Source: Amphiduros pacificus (lineage: Eukaryota > Annelida > Polychaeta > Phyllodocida > Hesionidae). Taken from it: a stretch of 64,000 bases of DNA. Below are positions 61,201-64,000 of this stretch, one piece after another. The stretch covers positions 4,187,001 to 4,251,000 of the forward strand of contig OX439005.1 in the NCBI GenBank assembly GCA_949316495.1. The letters run 5' to 3'. Made by a program: the position numbers and the translations under genes. Numbering within the stretch: the stretch's first letter is position 1; each line of letters begins with the position of its first letter. The notes beneath the pieces were generated by a model. That model saw only the letters and a list, made by a program, of their open reading frames with translations, had not been told where the DNA came from and searched no databases.

Positions 61201-63255
61201 AGGTGAGTCTGGTAGCCCCTAGTATATGACCAGCTAAATGGTAAGAACCAAGATATGATTTGATTTGATTTGATTTTGATTTGAGAAGTTGGCCGCCCCA
61301 CTTTTTTCTTGTGGGCACTCAATGCATATGCAGAATAAGTAATCATATACGCACCACCTCCAATCTGTATATGATGCAATATAAAAAGTACACGTGCCAT
61401 CTACAATCTGTCTGTGGTGTTCTAAGTGCCCGGTGCAGGGCCTTACACTGATGATTTACCAATCTGAGAACTTTGATTTGATTTGATCGTTTATTGATGT
61501 TGGCTGCTCCACTTTTGTCTTGTGGGCACTCAGAGCATATGCAGAATAACCACCCACTGGAGAGAATAAACTGTATGCACCATCTCTATAATCTGTTTAT
61601 AACGCTATATAAAAACGTACGTGCCCAGTGCAGCCCCAACACTGAGGATAAACTGCCCTATCTCTGAACTGCAATTCACCATGCAGCGGATGTTACAGAA
61701 GTATTTGAACGCAGTCAGCTGATTGGTTGATGATTTTCAGCAGCTCCACCAGTCAAGAGGGATTGTGACGAGGAGAAGCGAGTTGCTGAGGATATGGACC
61801 GCATGGACCCAGAGGGCCGTATATTTATACCAGAGTGTGTGGGAGAGGGACATTACAGACCAGAACAATGCCACAAGTCCACTGGCTACTGCTGGTGTGT
61901 GGATGAAACAACTGGCAAACCCATCCCAGGAACATCCACTCATAACGTTCTGCCAGACTGCAACCCTGAAGCCAGGCCCAGAGAATTTAAAGGTAAACTA
62001 TACCCCCATATATATATGTTAGGCCAACGAGGAATACTTTCTGCATGATCATAATAGGACATATATGATATTTGAGCATTATTAAGCATTATTGGAGATT
62101 TCCTTAGTTCTAGTTGGTATGCTCTTTGTATTACATATGTCAGCATGTCCCTCTTTAAGGCAGTATTTCAATGGCTTCAATCCCTGTTCTGGTCTGTGTG
62201 GTAACAGACTCTGTATTTCCAGGATGCCCTTACACTAAAAAGAAGAAATTCCAAGTTGAACTCATGGATCAACTCACTAAAGAAATGATGGATTATGCAC
62301 AAAATGACTCCAGGTGAGACCCATTTCCAAAATTTTAAAAAACATATAGAGGTAACTTGACTCATTTTCAAAGAATAGGCCACATAATTTAACATTCAGA
62401 ATAGGATATTTGGATATTTCTATTTATTATTTCAGACATATGCCTGAACCCAATCCCGAACATTCATTTGAAGAAGGAGTTGTGAGGTGGAAGTTACGAG
62501 TATTGGATAGAAACTCTAACCAGGTAGACCCATATTTGTTTCATTAGATGATTTCAATACTGGAAATGGCAGTTACCGTGTTATAAACTTATTTTAAAAC
62601 ACGTAATTTTGTTTTACAGATTCTTGAAAGAAGAGAATGGAAGGTATTTAAGAACCAAATACAGAAAAAGAAATCACTTCGAAGATGTGGTCGAAATTTT
62701 ATTCGCTATTGCGATGTAGACGAGGACAAAAAGGTCACATTAGACGAATGGATAGACTGCATGGGAATGAATGGTAAGACCGGAAACATAATTTATAAAA
62801 ACTCACTCAATAAGATGAATTTAATGACAACAGACTAGGAGAGACTGGCAAACTTCTACTTTCTTTCCATGTTATCTGTGTGTATCAATGTCCTTTAAAA
62901 CACTGTTAAGGTTATATCATGTCAGATTAAAGCCTGCCACCGGGACTCAATGCCCTACTCTTTATGAAGAGTGCCTGGGGACATTTCATTTGCATTATCA
63001 CATAGACATGATAACACAAACCATGGTCACTTTATGTGATAAATGGATAGAAAATGTGGGAATTAAAGGAGACATATATAAACTTCAGCTCATTTGATGA
63101 TAAAAAAACACAAAAAAACAAATATTAGACACCAAACAAATATTACATGCCAACTACAAAGTTTTCTTGTTTTTGTTTCAGAGCAACAGAAATCATTACC
63201 ACACAATAACAAGAGAAAAGGACCGAATCCTTTCAGCAAATACCTCCGCAGCTAG
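14399..63255 (+). CDS. smoc: SMOC: secreted modular calcium-binding protein, 13 exons, 578 residues
   Basis: The predicted product is a secreted matrix protein of the SMOC/Pentagone family, known for binding heparan sulphate and tuning BMP signalling outside the cell. Domains in order: signal peptide 1-25; Kazal/follistatin-like 46-91 (six Cys); thyroglobulin type-1 105-168 (QC and CWCV motifs); Gly-rich linker 173-186; first EC module 188-304 with EF loops 252-263 and 289-300; SMOC-specific segment about 330-350; second thyroglobulin 368-433; second EC module 445-550 with EF loops 498-509 and 535-546; basic tail to 578. The thirteen exon lengths sum to 1737 nt in one open frame with GT-AG introns throughout. 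Vertebrate SMOC1/2 have one EC module and about 430-450 residues, so the internal EC module is additional. Introns 2-9 are phase 1. Intron 1 spans 25.2 kb. Coordinates give the coding span including introns. Confidence 0.93.
14498..15604. other. Start of SMOC intron 1, nothing recognised
   Basis: Unique intronic sequence. The 129-codon plus frame at 14803-15192 is Lys-rich and has no domain; I do not treat it as an exon because it has no matching splice context. Confidence 0.5.
15605..15745 (-). mobile_element. tRNA-derived SINE (family A)
   Basis: Read on the minus strand, a tRNA-like head shows box A TAGCTTAATTGG (complement of 15724-15735) and box B GGTTCGAATTC (complement of 15681-15691). 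A tail with AAGCGCTTTGAGAAGACATT and then AGCGCTATATACA follows. The tail resembles the 3' end of the LINE at 3810-3870. Confidence 0.78.
15746..16328. other. Intronic spacer, nothing recognised
   Basis: Unique sequence with a short duplicated GTGTTCTCGCG phrase near 15940-15965. Confidence 0.45.
16330..16862. repeat. 15-bp minisatellite, about 36 copies
   Basis: The unit is ATTCTTAGACTGGTC, with a central block of GTTCTTAGACTGGTC variants. A 15-bp period gives long pentapeptide-repeat frames on both strands, which are not genes. A looser repeat of GTTAGTCCCTTGATGG follows to about 17000. Confidence 0.96.
17131..17222. repeat. 23-bp repeat, four copies
   Basis: The unit contains TTTATTGGGTCACTTGATTA. 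Copies are almost identical. Confidence 0.93.
17284..18556. repeat. 41-bp minisatellite, about 31 copies
   Basis: The unit contains GGGTAGTCATGGATACATGG and CGTATATAGTCATGGAATTAT. Variants GCGAATATACTC and CCATATATAG recur. One junction copy near 18340 and the last copy are shortened by deletion of the GGAATTAT part. Confidence 0.96.
18557..19338. other. Intronic spacer with an E-box next to a palindromic SMAD-like site
   Basis: No exon is supported. CACGTG at 18724-18729 is immediately followed by GTCTAGAC at 18730-18737. The latter is the palindromic SMAD-binding sequence. Confidence 0.4.
19339..19458. repeat. 18-bp repeat, about 7 copies
   Basis: The unit is CTTTTGTGGTGTCAGTCA. It accounts for the Cys/Gly/Val-rich C-terminus of an overlapping plus frame (19115-19480), which is not a gene. 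Confidence 0.94.
19459..20874. other. Intronic spacer; right part holds diverged 66-bp units
   Basis: The left part is unique and AT-rich with no coding motif. From about 20520 C-rich phrases with CCATCCCA and GACCA recur irregularly and look like degraded relatives of the 66-bp repeat that follows. Confidence 0.5.
20875..21230. repeat. 66-bp tandem repeat, about 5 copies
   Basis: The unit contains CCTAGCCTGTGTGGTAAGCC and CCATACCGCTCCCGTCCCAG. Central copies are nearly identical, while the left copy is diverged. The repeat protein frames on both strands follow from the 66-bp period. Confidence 0.95.
21231..21784. other. Intronic spacer
   Basis: Unique AT-rich DNA with a two-copy AAAATTGACCATTTA near 21633-21665. 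Nothing else seen. Confidence 0.45.
21785..23825. repeat. 25-bp minisatellite, about 82 copies
   Basis: The unit contains TACTACTGAGCAGCTACAAG followed by TAAGG. Subtypes TAGGG, TAGCG and TAGGAG are interspersed and recur as blocks. A five-unit block containing GGAGGAGTACTATTGAGC repeats near 22140 and 22265. It is the second longest array in intron 1. Confidence 0.97.
23826..24435. other. Intronic spacer, nothing recognised
   Basis: Unique sequence between two arrays; no supported feature. Confidence 0.45.
24436..25328. repeat. 19-bp minisatellite, about 47 copies
   Basis: The unit is AACAAGGTAGATAGAGGGT. Variants AACAGGG and AGAAAGAGG are interspersed. The minus-strand frames rich in Leu, Pro, Tyr and Ser come from the repeat. 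Confidence 0.96.
25329..26000. other. Intronic spacer with a two-copy CCAAT-containing block
   Basis: A diverged tandem pair near 25555-25660 contains GATTGGCTGAAAA and GATTGGTTAAAA (reverse CCAAT-like). The 42 non-repeat codons at 25329-25445 on the minus strand have no recognisable domain. Confidence 0.4.
26001..26380 (+). mobile_element. tRNA-derived SINE with (CAAA)n tail (family B)
   Basis: The tRNA-like head has box A GTGGCGCAGTTGG near 26013-26025 and box B GGTTCAATTCC at 26079-26089. The body continues with CTGTCCTTGTAAAGCTGTGA and ends TAAAACCCC followed by a (CAAA)n tail at 26308-26380. A headless copy of the same body lies at 48540-48745. Confidence 0.85.
26712..27537. repeat. Pyrimidine-rich 14/18-bp satellite
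   Basis: Blocks of TCTGTCTGTCTTTCTGTT (18 bp) flank a block of TCTTTCTGTTTCTG (14 bp), with TCTGTCTG microsatellite at both ends. A variant with TTTCTTTTATTATCTG occurs twice, 60-70 bp apart. Phe/Ser/Cys/Leu-rich frames in all three plus frames are artefacts. Confidence 0.95.
27538..29460. other. Long intronic spacer
   Basis: Mostly unique AT-rich sequence. Around 28530-28606 a phrase like AAAATGGCTCATTAAAAT recurs about four times at a spacing near 27 bp. No exon or RNA gene is supported. Confidence 0.45.
29461..29673. repeat. 21-bp repeat, about 10 copies
   Basis: The unit is CAATACAAATTTATGAGTCAG with ATAGGTCAG and GTGAGTCAA variants arranged as a three-unit 63-bp cycle. Confidence 0.94.
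29674..30279. other. Intronic spacer with a short direct repeat
   Basis: The phrase GTCGTGAATCGAGTGCATC followed by GTGAGTGGGTTCGCTGG occurs twice at 29688-29780. A YY1-like GCGGCCATGTTG stands at about 29816-29827. Nothing else is supported. Confidence 0.45.
30280..31113. repeat. 42-bp minisatellite, about 20 copies
   Basis: The unit contains TGGGGTACCTGGTATCAGAT and GTCATATCTGACAGGTTACA, including the palindrome GGTACC in each copy. With a period of 14 codons, long frames are open on both strands and are not genes. The first one or two copies are diverged. Confidence 0.96.
31114..33725. other. Long intronic spacer with a GC-rich dyad
   Basis: Mostly unique AT-rich sequence. A GC-rich island at about 31550-31690 contains a nested inverted repeat: GGCGAG (31604-31609) with CTCGCC (31638-31643), and inside it AGTCG (31619-31623) with CGACT (31631-31635). 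Minus-strand frames across it (31506-31753) show a Cys/His-containing stretch but no identifiable domain. Confidence 0.4.
33726..36224. repeat. 56-bp minisatellite, about 45 copies
   Basis: The unit contains GAGTGAGAGAGTACATTGCA, GAGGGCTTTATTCAGTAGCA and TTGTTGCTTAGATTCA. Subtypes TTGTGGCCAGG and ACATGGCAG recur in blocks. At 2.5 kb it is the second longest array in the window, after the one at 43730-46285. Confidence 0.97.
36225..37734. other. Intronic spacer with a GC-rich patch
   Basis: The 144-codon plus frame at 36409-36843 has no domain and no convincing splice sites; it is left as unassigned. A GC-rich patch near 37315-37400 contains four GGGGAGCCGGG-like repeats. Confidence 0.4.
37735..37990 (-). 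mobile_element. SINE fragment (family C)
   Basis: It shares CACCGGGACTCAATGCCC and following sequence with the copy at 62905-63060 and with the headed element at 38805-39093. The tRNA-like head is missing. Confidence 0.68.
38690..38800 (-). mobile_element. SINE 3'-end fragment (family C)
   Basis: This is a partial copy of the 3' end of the adjacent element, with AGAAGCCTTTCAATGGGACA matching AGAAGCCTTTCACCGGGACA, lying in tandem with it. Confidence 0.65.
38805..39093 (-). mobile_element. tRNA-derived SINE with head (family C)
   Basis: On the minus strand the head reads box A TGGATCAGTCGG (complement of 39072-39083) and box B GGTTCAAATCC (complement of 39029-39039). The body passes through CCAGTCATGGGACACTCGC on the plus strand and ends near 38805. 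This is the fullest of the family-C copies in the window and defines its orientation. Confidence 0.82.
39094..39659. other. End of SMOC intron 1
   Basis: A tandem pair of CGGAAGTGCACAAAA lies at about 39391-39424, each with an ETS-type GGAAGTG core. The intron ends TTTGTAG at 39659. Confidence 0.5.
39660..39840 (+). CDS. smoc: SMOC exon 2: Kazal/follistatin-like domain
   Basis: Residues 34-93 plus one base. Six cysteines (46, 50, 59, 70, 78, 91) and the signature VCGTDGRTY identify a Kazal-type domain; Cys91 lies in the last three residues before the splice site. The acceptor is TTTGTAG and the donor GTGAGT at 39841. The sequence around the donor is the founder of a tandem array in the intron, so four further in-frame donors follow within 160 bp. 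Confidence 0.95.
39805..40262 (+). repeat. 39-bp repeat of the exon 2 end and its splice donor
   Basis: The last part of exon 2, from about 39813, and the first bases of the intron are repeated 11 times with a 39-bp core period. GTGAGT donors stand at 39841, 39880, 39919, 39958, 39997, 40075, 40120, 40159 and 40198. Degenerate ones are at 40036 (TTGAGT) and 40236 (ATGAGT). The first five have the same phase. Each extra unit would add 13 residues containing LHSRGRCSK; an in-frame stop at 40005-40007 follows the fifth donor. Each unit also carries CCAGAGGGCGCTG or a close variant, which resembles the CTCF core. Confidence 0.96.
40263..40590. other. Intron 2 spacer
   Basis: Degenerate GGGTCACTCCAG phrases continue the preceding array briefly; the rest is unique. 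Confidence 0.45.
40592..40875. repeat. 32-bp repeat, about 9 copies
   Basis: The unit contains CACCCAGGGAGTAGAAATGG and CCCATTAAGTTA, with several diverged copies at both ends. Confidence 0.92.
40876..41289. other. Intron 2 spacer, nothing recognised
   Basis: Unique sequence with no supported feature. Confidence 0.4.
41290..41370 (+). mobile_element. SINE-like 3' end with (TCAAA)n tail (family D)
   Basis: CGAGACAAAAGTGGAGCGGC followed by CAACATATCAAATC matches the reverse complement of the copy at 61471-61530, and the (ATCAA)n tail lies at 41344-41365. Confidence 0.7.
41371..42449. other. Intron 2 spacer, AT-rich
   Basis: Unique AT-rich sequence with a short (AAT)n near 42030. Nothing supported. 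Confidence 0.45.
42455..42694. mobile_element. 240-bp inverted-repeat element (MITE) with 5-bp target duplication
   Basis: The left end reads CAGTGGTGTAGCCAGG and the complement of the right end reads CAGTGGCGTAGCCAGG. GACTC stands on both sides (42450-42454 and 42695-42699), fitting a 5-bp target-site duplication. Inside are a G-run of about 20 at 42481-42500 and a second G-run near 42640-42656, plus C-runs. There is no coding capacity. I do not assign a superfamily. Confidence 0.83.
42700..43729. other. Intron 2 spacer with a perfect YY1-type site
   Basis: Mostly unique AT-rich sequence. CAAGATGGCGGC, the full YY1 consensus, stands at 43469-43480, about 250 bp before the 33-bp array. Confidence 0.5.
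43730..46285. repeat. 33-bp minisatellite with higher-order structure, about 77 copies
   Basis: The unit contains GTTGTCATGAATGACCTCCA and GAGGGCACACATA. Rare variant strings recur far apart: CCTATAGAAGGTGCACATCG starts at 44138, 45081 and 45882. Multi-unit blocks of roughly 0.8-0.94 kb have therefore been duplicated. Many units carry CCAGAGGGCACAC, close to the CTCF core. Long frames on both strands follow from the 11-codon period and are not genes. Confidence 0.97.
46286..47237. other. End of SMOC intron 2
   Basis: Unique sequence. The 130-codon minus frame at 46533-46925 has no identifiable domain. The intron ends TATCACCAG at 47237. Confidence 0.45.
47238..47474 (+). CDS. smoc: SMOC exon 3: first thyroglobulin type-1 domain
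   Basis: Residues 94-172. Cysteines 105, 128, 139, 146, 148 and 168 have thyroglobulin type-1 spacing, with VQC, YCWCV and GKPIPGS motifs. The acceptor is CACCAG and the donor GTGGGT; both ends are phase 1. The exon is 237 nt and encodes the whole domain. Confidence 0.97.
47475..48539. other. Intron 3, first part
   Basis: Holds an (AT)n microsatellite at 47621-47695; otherwise unique, with no supported gene. Confidence 0.5.
47621..47695. repeat. (AT)n microsatellite
   Basis: An uninterrupted TA run of about 75 bp. Confidence 0.98.
48540..48745 (+). mobile_element. 5'-truncated SINE (family B)
   Basis: The body CTGTCCTTGTAAATCTGTGA and the end TAAAACCCC match the element at 26001-26380. The tRNA-like head is absent. 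Confidence 0.75.
48848..49235. repeat. 31-bp minisatellite, about 12 copies
   Basis: The unit contains CAGGCGTCCCCAGCAACCAC followed by TGCTCACCTGC. One unit near 49170-49200 is shortened. Confidence 0.95.
49236..50520. other. Intron 3, second part
   Basis: Unique sequence with a C-rich run at 49681-49715 ((CCCCCCA)n-like). The 67-codon frame at 50086-50289 has no domain. Confidence 0.45.
50521..50642. repeat. 50-bp duplication reaching the exon 4 acceptor
   Basis: AAGGCTCTGTTTGCCTTATG starts at 50522 and 50572. A third partial copy (CTCTGTTTGC) begins near 50625 and runs into the acceptor TTGGCAG. The splice acceptor of exon 4 therefore lies in the last, incomplete repeat unit. Confidence 0.85.
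50643..50684 (+). CDS. smoc: SMOC exon 4: short Gly/Arg linker (candidate)
   Basis: Residues 173-186, 42 nt, phase 1 at both ends, between acceptor TTGGCAG and donor GTAGGT. It would encode a Gly/Ser/Arg-rich linker containing GGTSGGRRVPH between the thyroglobulin and first EC modules. No family motif supports it, so it rests on frame, splice sites and position. Skipping it keeps the frame. Confidence 0.55.
50685..52379. other. Intron 4, first part
   Basis: Unique AT-rich sequence with a (GT)n run at 52204-52249. The 169-codon minus frame at 51350-51859 has no domain I recognise. Confidence 0.45.
52204..52249. repeat. (GT)n microsatellite
   Basis: An uninterrupted TG run of about 46 bp. Confidence 0.97.
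52380..54365. repeat. 30-bp minisatellite with two unit types, about 66 copies
   Basis: The left end has units with CAAAATGTGATTGTTGATTG and TCCAGCACCT. From about 52600 they change to units with CCATATATGGTTGCTAATTG and TTCAGCACCT, with a few mixed units between. Shortened units with GCACTCCTCC recur. A block starting at 53108 is repeated at 53689 (581 bp apart) and stays the same for more than 400 bp. Frames rich in Pro, Tyr, Met and Ala are artefacts. Confidence 0.97.
54366..54684. other. Intron 4 spacer
   Basis: Unique AT-rich sequence, nothing supported. Confidence 0.45.
54685..54811 (+). repeat. 46-bp repeat carrying the exon 5 splice acceptor, three copies
   Basis: GTTATGATATAAGTGGCTGT and TGTTGTCGCTGGCAG recur with period 46: copies start at 54685, 54731 and 54777, with CAG ends at 54719, 54765 and 54811. 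The first two copies continue GTAATTTTA, so each is an AG followed directly by a GTAA. The third continues into exon 5. Use of the first two acceptors would add stop codons. Confidence 0.95.
54812..54925 (+). CDS. smoc: SMOC exon 5: first EC module, helical part
   Basis: Residues 187-224. Cys188 is followed by STFNGNLIKLFSQEFDR, an amphipathic helix like the opening helix of SPARC/SMOC EC domains, and then a Pro-rich turn. The acceptor is CTGGCAG and the donor GTAAAC, both phase 1. It aligns with exon 10 (GC, then a helix LMDQLTKEMM) of the second module. Confidence 0.9.
55198..55455 (+). CDS. smoc: SMOC exon 6: first EC module, EF-hand pair
   Basis: Residues 225-310. VIEWKFTELD leads into EF loop 1 DLNKDNRLRKKE (252-263); after Cys280 and Cys288, EF loop 2 is DLDQDGYIARTE (289-300), then Cys304. 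Both loops have the 12-residue form with Asp at 1 and Glu at 12. The whole pair is in one exon, bounded by TCTTTAG and GTGAGT, phase 1 at both ends. In the second module the same region is split by an intron. Confidence 0.96.
55456..55814. other. Intron 6, first part, with an 11-bp repeat
   Basis: An array of ATTTGCAATTT-type 11-bp units fills 55500-55715. The remainder is unique. Confidence 0.6.
55500..55715. repeat. 11-bp repeat, about 19 copies
   Basis: The unit is TTTGCAATTTA with shorter TTTGCATTTA variants. Its plus frames rich in Phe, Ile, Cys and Leu are artefacts. Confidence 0.94.
55818..56339. mobile_element. 522-bp inverted-repeat element with TTA target duplication
   Basis: The left end reads TGCCTCAGTCACTTTTGC and the complement of the right end TGCCTCAGTCACATTTGC. 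TTA flanks both sides (55815-55817 and 56340-56342). The interior is GC-rich, with further internal complementary phrases (GATGTCTTTAAGACGTC and GACGTCTTAAAGATGCC). A 3-bp TTA duplication is typical of PIF/Harbinger elements, but the superfamily is tentative. It has no coding capacity. Confidence 0.8.
56343..57531. other. Intron 6 spacer
   Basis: Unique sequence; no exon or repeat supported. Confidence 0.45.
57532..58040. repeat. 24-bp minisatellite, about 21 copies
   Basis: The unit contains GAGTAGGTTTCTGAGTAGAT followed by ATTT. An 8-codon period gives long Leu/Arg/Ser/Tyr frames on both strands, which are not genes. Confidence 0.96.
58101..58206. repeat. 20-bp repeat, five copies
   Basis: The unit is AATTCAGGGACAATGAGGCT, copies nearly identical. 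Confidence 0.95.
58340..59342. repeat. 15-bp satellite with irregular units, about 1 kb
   Basis: Units are built on TTTTGTCAGGGTGTG with TATGTATG insertions and CAGGATG variants. Larger blocks recur (compare 58800-58900 with 58930-59030). Overlapping Cys/Val/Gly frames in all plus frames are artefacts. Confidence 0.95.
59343..59828. other. End of intron 6
   Basis: Unique sequence ending AAACTCAG at 59828. Confidence 0.45.
59829..59876 (+). CDS. smoc: SMOC exon 7: Thr/Pro linker (candidate)
   Basis: Residues 311-326, 48 nt, phase 1 at both ends. It encodes an acidic Thr/Pro linker, EQATTPRSDETPPR, between the first EC module and the SMOC-specific segment. The acceptor AAACTCAG is good; the donor GAG followed by GTATTC is weak. 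Frame and position support it, but no family motif does. Confidence 0.65.
60081..60180. repeat. Short TTTTGCCAATG repeat, about 6 copies
   Basis: Units like TTTTGCCAATGTTTTACA recur at a spacing of 18-19 bp, shortening to 10 bp at the right end. Confidence 0.9.
60690..60775 (+). mobile_element. SINE 3' tail fragment (family A)
   Basis: GCGCTGAGTAGATTGTATGT followed by GGTATAAGCGCTATATAAG and an ATT-rich tail matches the tail of the SINE at 15605-15745. Confidence 0.65.
61104..61202 (+). CDS. smoc: SMOC exon 8: SMOC-specific segment
   Basis: Residues 327-359, 99 nt, phase 1 at both ends, acceptor TTTGAAG and donor GTGAGT. An acidic start is followed by ATPSLWDKQHAIRIGKTRL. This resembles the ATPSLW/APTLW-type motif of the SMOC-unique domain that precedes the second thyroglobulin domain in vertebrate SMOCs. 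It is the segment that best separates this gene from SPARC or testican. Confidence 0.88.
61258..61455 (-). mobile_element. SINE-like element with (TCAAA)n tail (family D)
   Basis: The plus strand opens with GATTTGATTTGATTTGATTT and continues through GGCCGCCCCACTT and TTGTGGGCACTCAATGCATA. It parallels the next copy at 61471. The element is read on the minus strand, with the tail at the left. Confidence 0.72.
61471..61660 (-). mobile_element. Second family-D element in intron 8
   Basis: It shares TTGTGGGCACTCAGAGCATA, AGCATATGCAGAATAA and the closing CCAGTGCAG region with the preceding element. The two lie head-to-tail in the same orientation. Confidence 0.72.
61741..61992 (+). CDS. smoc: SMOC exon 9: second thyroglobulin type-1 domain
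   Basis: Residues 360-443, 252 nt. Cysteines 368, 392, 403, 410, 412 and 433, with EQC, YCWCV and GKPIPGTS, define the domain. The acceptor is a tandem CAGCAG, so splicing could start at 61741 or 61744, giving or dropping one alanine. The donor is GTAAAC. Both ends are phase 1. Confidence 0.97.
62223..62313 (+). CDS. smoc: SMOC exon 10: second EC module, helical part
   Basis: Residues 444-473 and part of 474. Cys445 and the helix KKFQVELMDQLTKEMM match the start of EC domains. Acceptor TTTCCAG; donor GTGAGA; phase 1 in, phase 2 out. Confidence 0.93.
62436..62523 (+). CDS. smoc: SMOC exon 11: second EC module, into EF loop 1
   Basis: Residues 474-503. FEEGVVRWKLRVLD matches the helix before EF loop 1. 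The exon ends after DRNSNQ, the first half of the loop, phase 0. Acceptor ATTTCAG; donor GTAGAC. Confidence 0.93.
62620..62773 (+). CDS. smoc: SMOC exon 12: second EC module, EF loops
   Basis: Residues 504-554. It completes EF loop 1 (498-509, with Asn at position 5 rather than Asp), then Cys526, Cys534, EF loop 2 DVDEDKKVTLDE (535-546) and Cys550. Acceptor TTTACAG; donor GTAAGA; phase 0 in, phase 1 out. Confidence 0.96.
62905..63060 (-). mobile_element. SINE fragment (family C) in intron 12
   Basis: CCACCGGGACTCAATGCCCT and TCACATAGACATGATAACAC match the body of the family-C copies at 37735-37990 and 38805-39093. Confidence 0.7.
63182..63255 (+). CDS. smoc: SMOC exon 13: basic C-terminal tail and stop
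   Basis: Residues 555-578 and TAG at 63253-63255. Acceptor TTGTTTCAG. The tail is basic (NKRKGPNPFSKYLRS), which would fit heparan-sulphate binding by this family, though this is inference. Confidence 0.92.
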
Positions 63256-64000
63256 CCCTCGGCATCCACAGTTATTGTGTTATAATGTATACATGGGTTA
63301 ATGCACATTGATGGATTCAGGATGGATTAATCCAGGATTATCACCCAAGAGACACGAGTGCAGTATGCCTATGGCAAGTGCACCGTTAATATAATAATAT
63401 ATGGCATATGACATGGTGGGAGGCATCTTCCAAATCTAAAGCTGTAAGATATGGCAGATTTTACAAGAATCAAATTGCCCTTGTGACATTCATGCGGTCA
63501 TATTGGACTCAGCAACAATAGGTTATGTACCAGATACATTTTGTGAACTATATGCTATTAACCCCTACTGTGCCATGATGTGATGATAACATGGAAAGAG
63601 GGCACTGTACCTGAAAGGGTTAATTAGCAGCTGACAGAGAACTAGCTCGTCACAAGATGCATGATCACCATGGTAACCACTGGTGCCATGATTTTTACTG
63701 TTTACGTAACAAATTAGCAGTCATTTACTACTCCGTCTGTGATGTTCTTTTTGTTGCTATAGCAACGCCATAGTGTAGAGTTGTTGCTATTAAGGGGGAA
63801 AATGTGCCAAAGTTTGATAAATATTCAGACTTGTAGATATCTTGAACCAATTGATTAGATCATCTTGCAGTCTAATTATTGTACAGTGTGGCGCCTTTGT
63901 TATATAATGTCCTTGTTATTAGATCATATTGCTTTGAAAAATGGGTGCAGTGAATCAGTCCTAATTAGCCATTTTAAGCCTTATCAACATCCAAGCTCTG
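63256..64000 (+). other. 3' untranslated region and flank of SMOC
   Basis: No AATAAA was found, so the polyadenylation site is either beyond the window or uses a variant signal. No further gene is visible. Confidence 0.5.

Overview
The window reads as animal nuclear DNA, most likely from a lophotrochozoan and probably a mollusc. The reasons are a spliced animal extracellular-matrix gene with long introns, several tRNA-derived SINEs, a CR1/L2-like LINE, small inverted-repeat elements and a very heavy load of tandem repeats. The phylum is inferred from general character, not from a species-specific match.

One protein-coding gene is clearly supported, on the + strand: a SMOC (SPARC-related modular calcium-binding protein; insect relative Pentagone/Magu). 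It runs from a signal-peptide exon at 14399-14497 to a stop codon at 63253-63255. Thirteen exons join in frame into a predicted 578-residue secreted protein: signal peptide, Kazal/follistatin-like domain (exon 39660-39840), thyroglobulin type-1 domain (47238-47474), short linker exon (50643-50684), a first SPARC-type EF-hand (EC) module (54812-54925 and 55198-55455), linker exon (59829-59876), the SMOC-specific segment (61104-61202), a second thyroglobulin domain (61741-61992) and a second EC module (62223-62773), then a basic tail (63182-63255). Vertebrate SMOC proteins have one EC module, at the C-terminus, so the EC module between the thyroglobulin domains is extra. Introns 2 to 9 are all phase 1, so the extra module could be skipped without breaking frame.

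Region by region: 1-970 is unassigned and holds a local duplication. 971-3978 holds a decayed LINE with a long ATT tail. 3979-13600 is intergenic and mostly minisatellites. 13600-14398 is the likely promoter and leader. 14498-39659 is a 25-kb first intron dominated by tandem arrays. 39841-47237 is intron 2, whose arrays carry CTCF-like motifs. 47475-63181 holds the remaining exons, with arrays, SINEs and two inverted-repeat elements in the introns. 63256-64000 is 3' flank.

About a third of the window, roughly 22 kb by summing array lengths, is tandem repeat in more than 25 unrelated families. These arrays generate most long open frames, which are not genes. Three arrays sit on splice sites of the SMOC gene. 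The most striking is a 39-bp repeat that copies the 3' end of the Kazal exon together with its splice donor, giving a ladder of in-frame alternative donors. No rRNA, tRNA gene, CRISPR array, or retrovirus-like element was seen.
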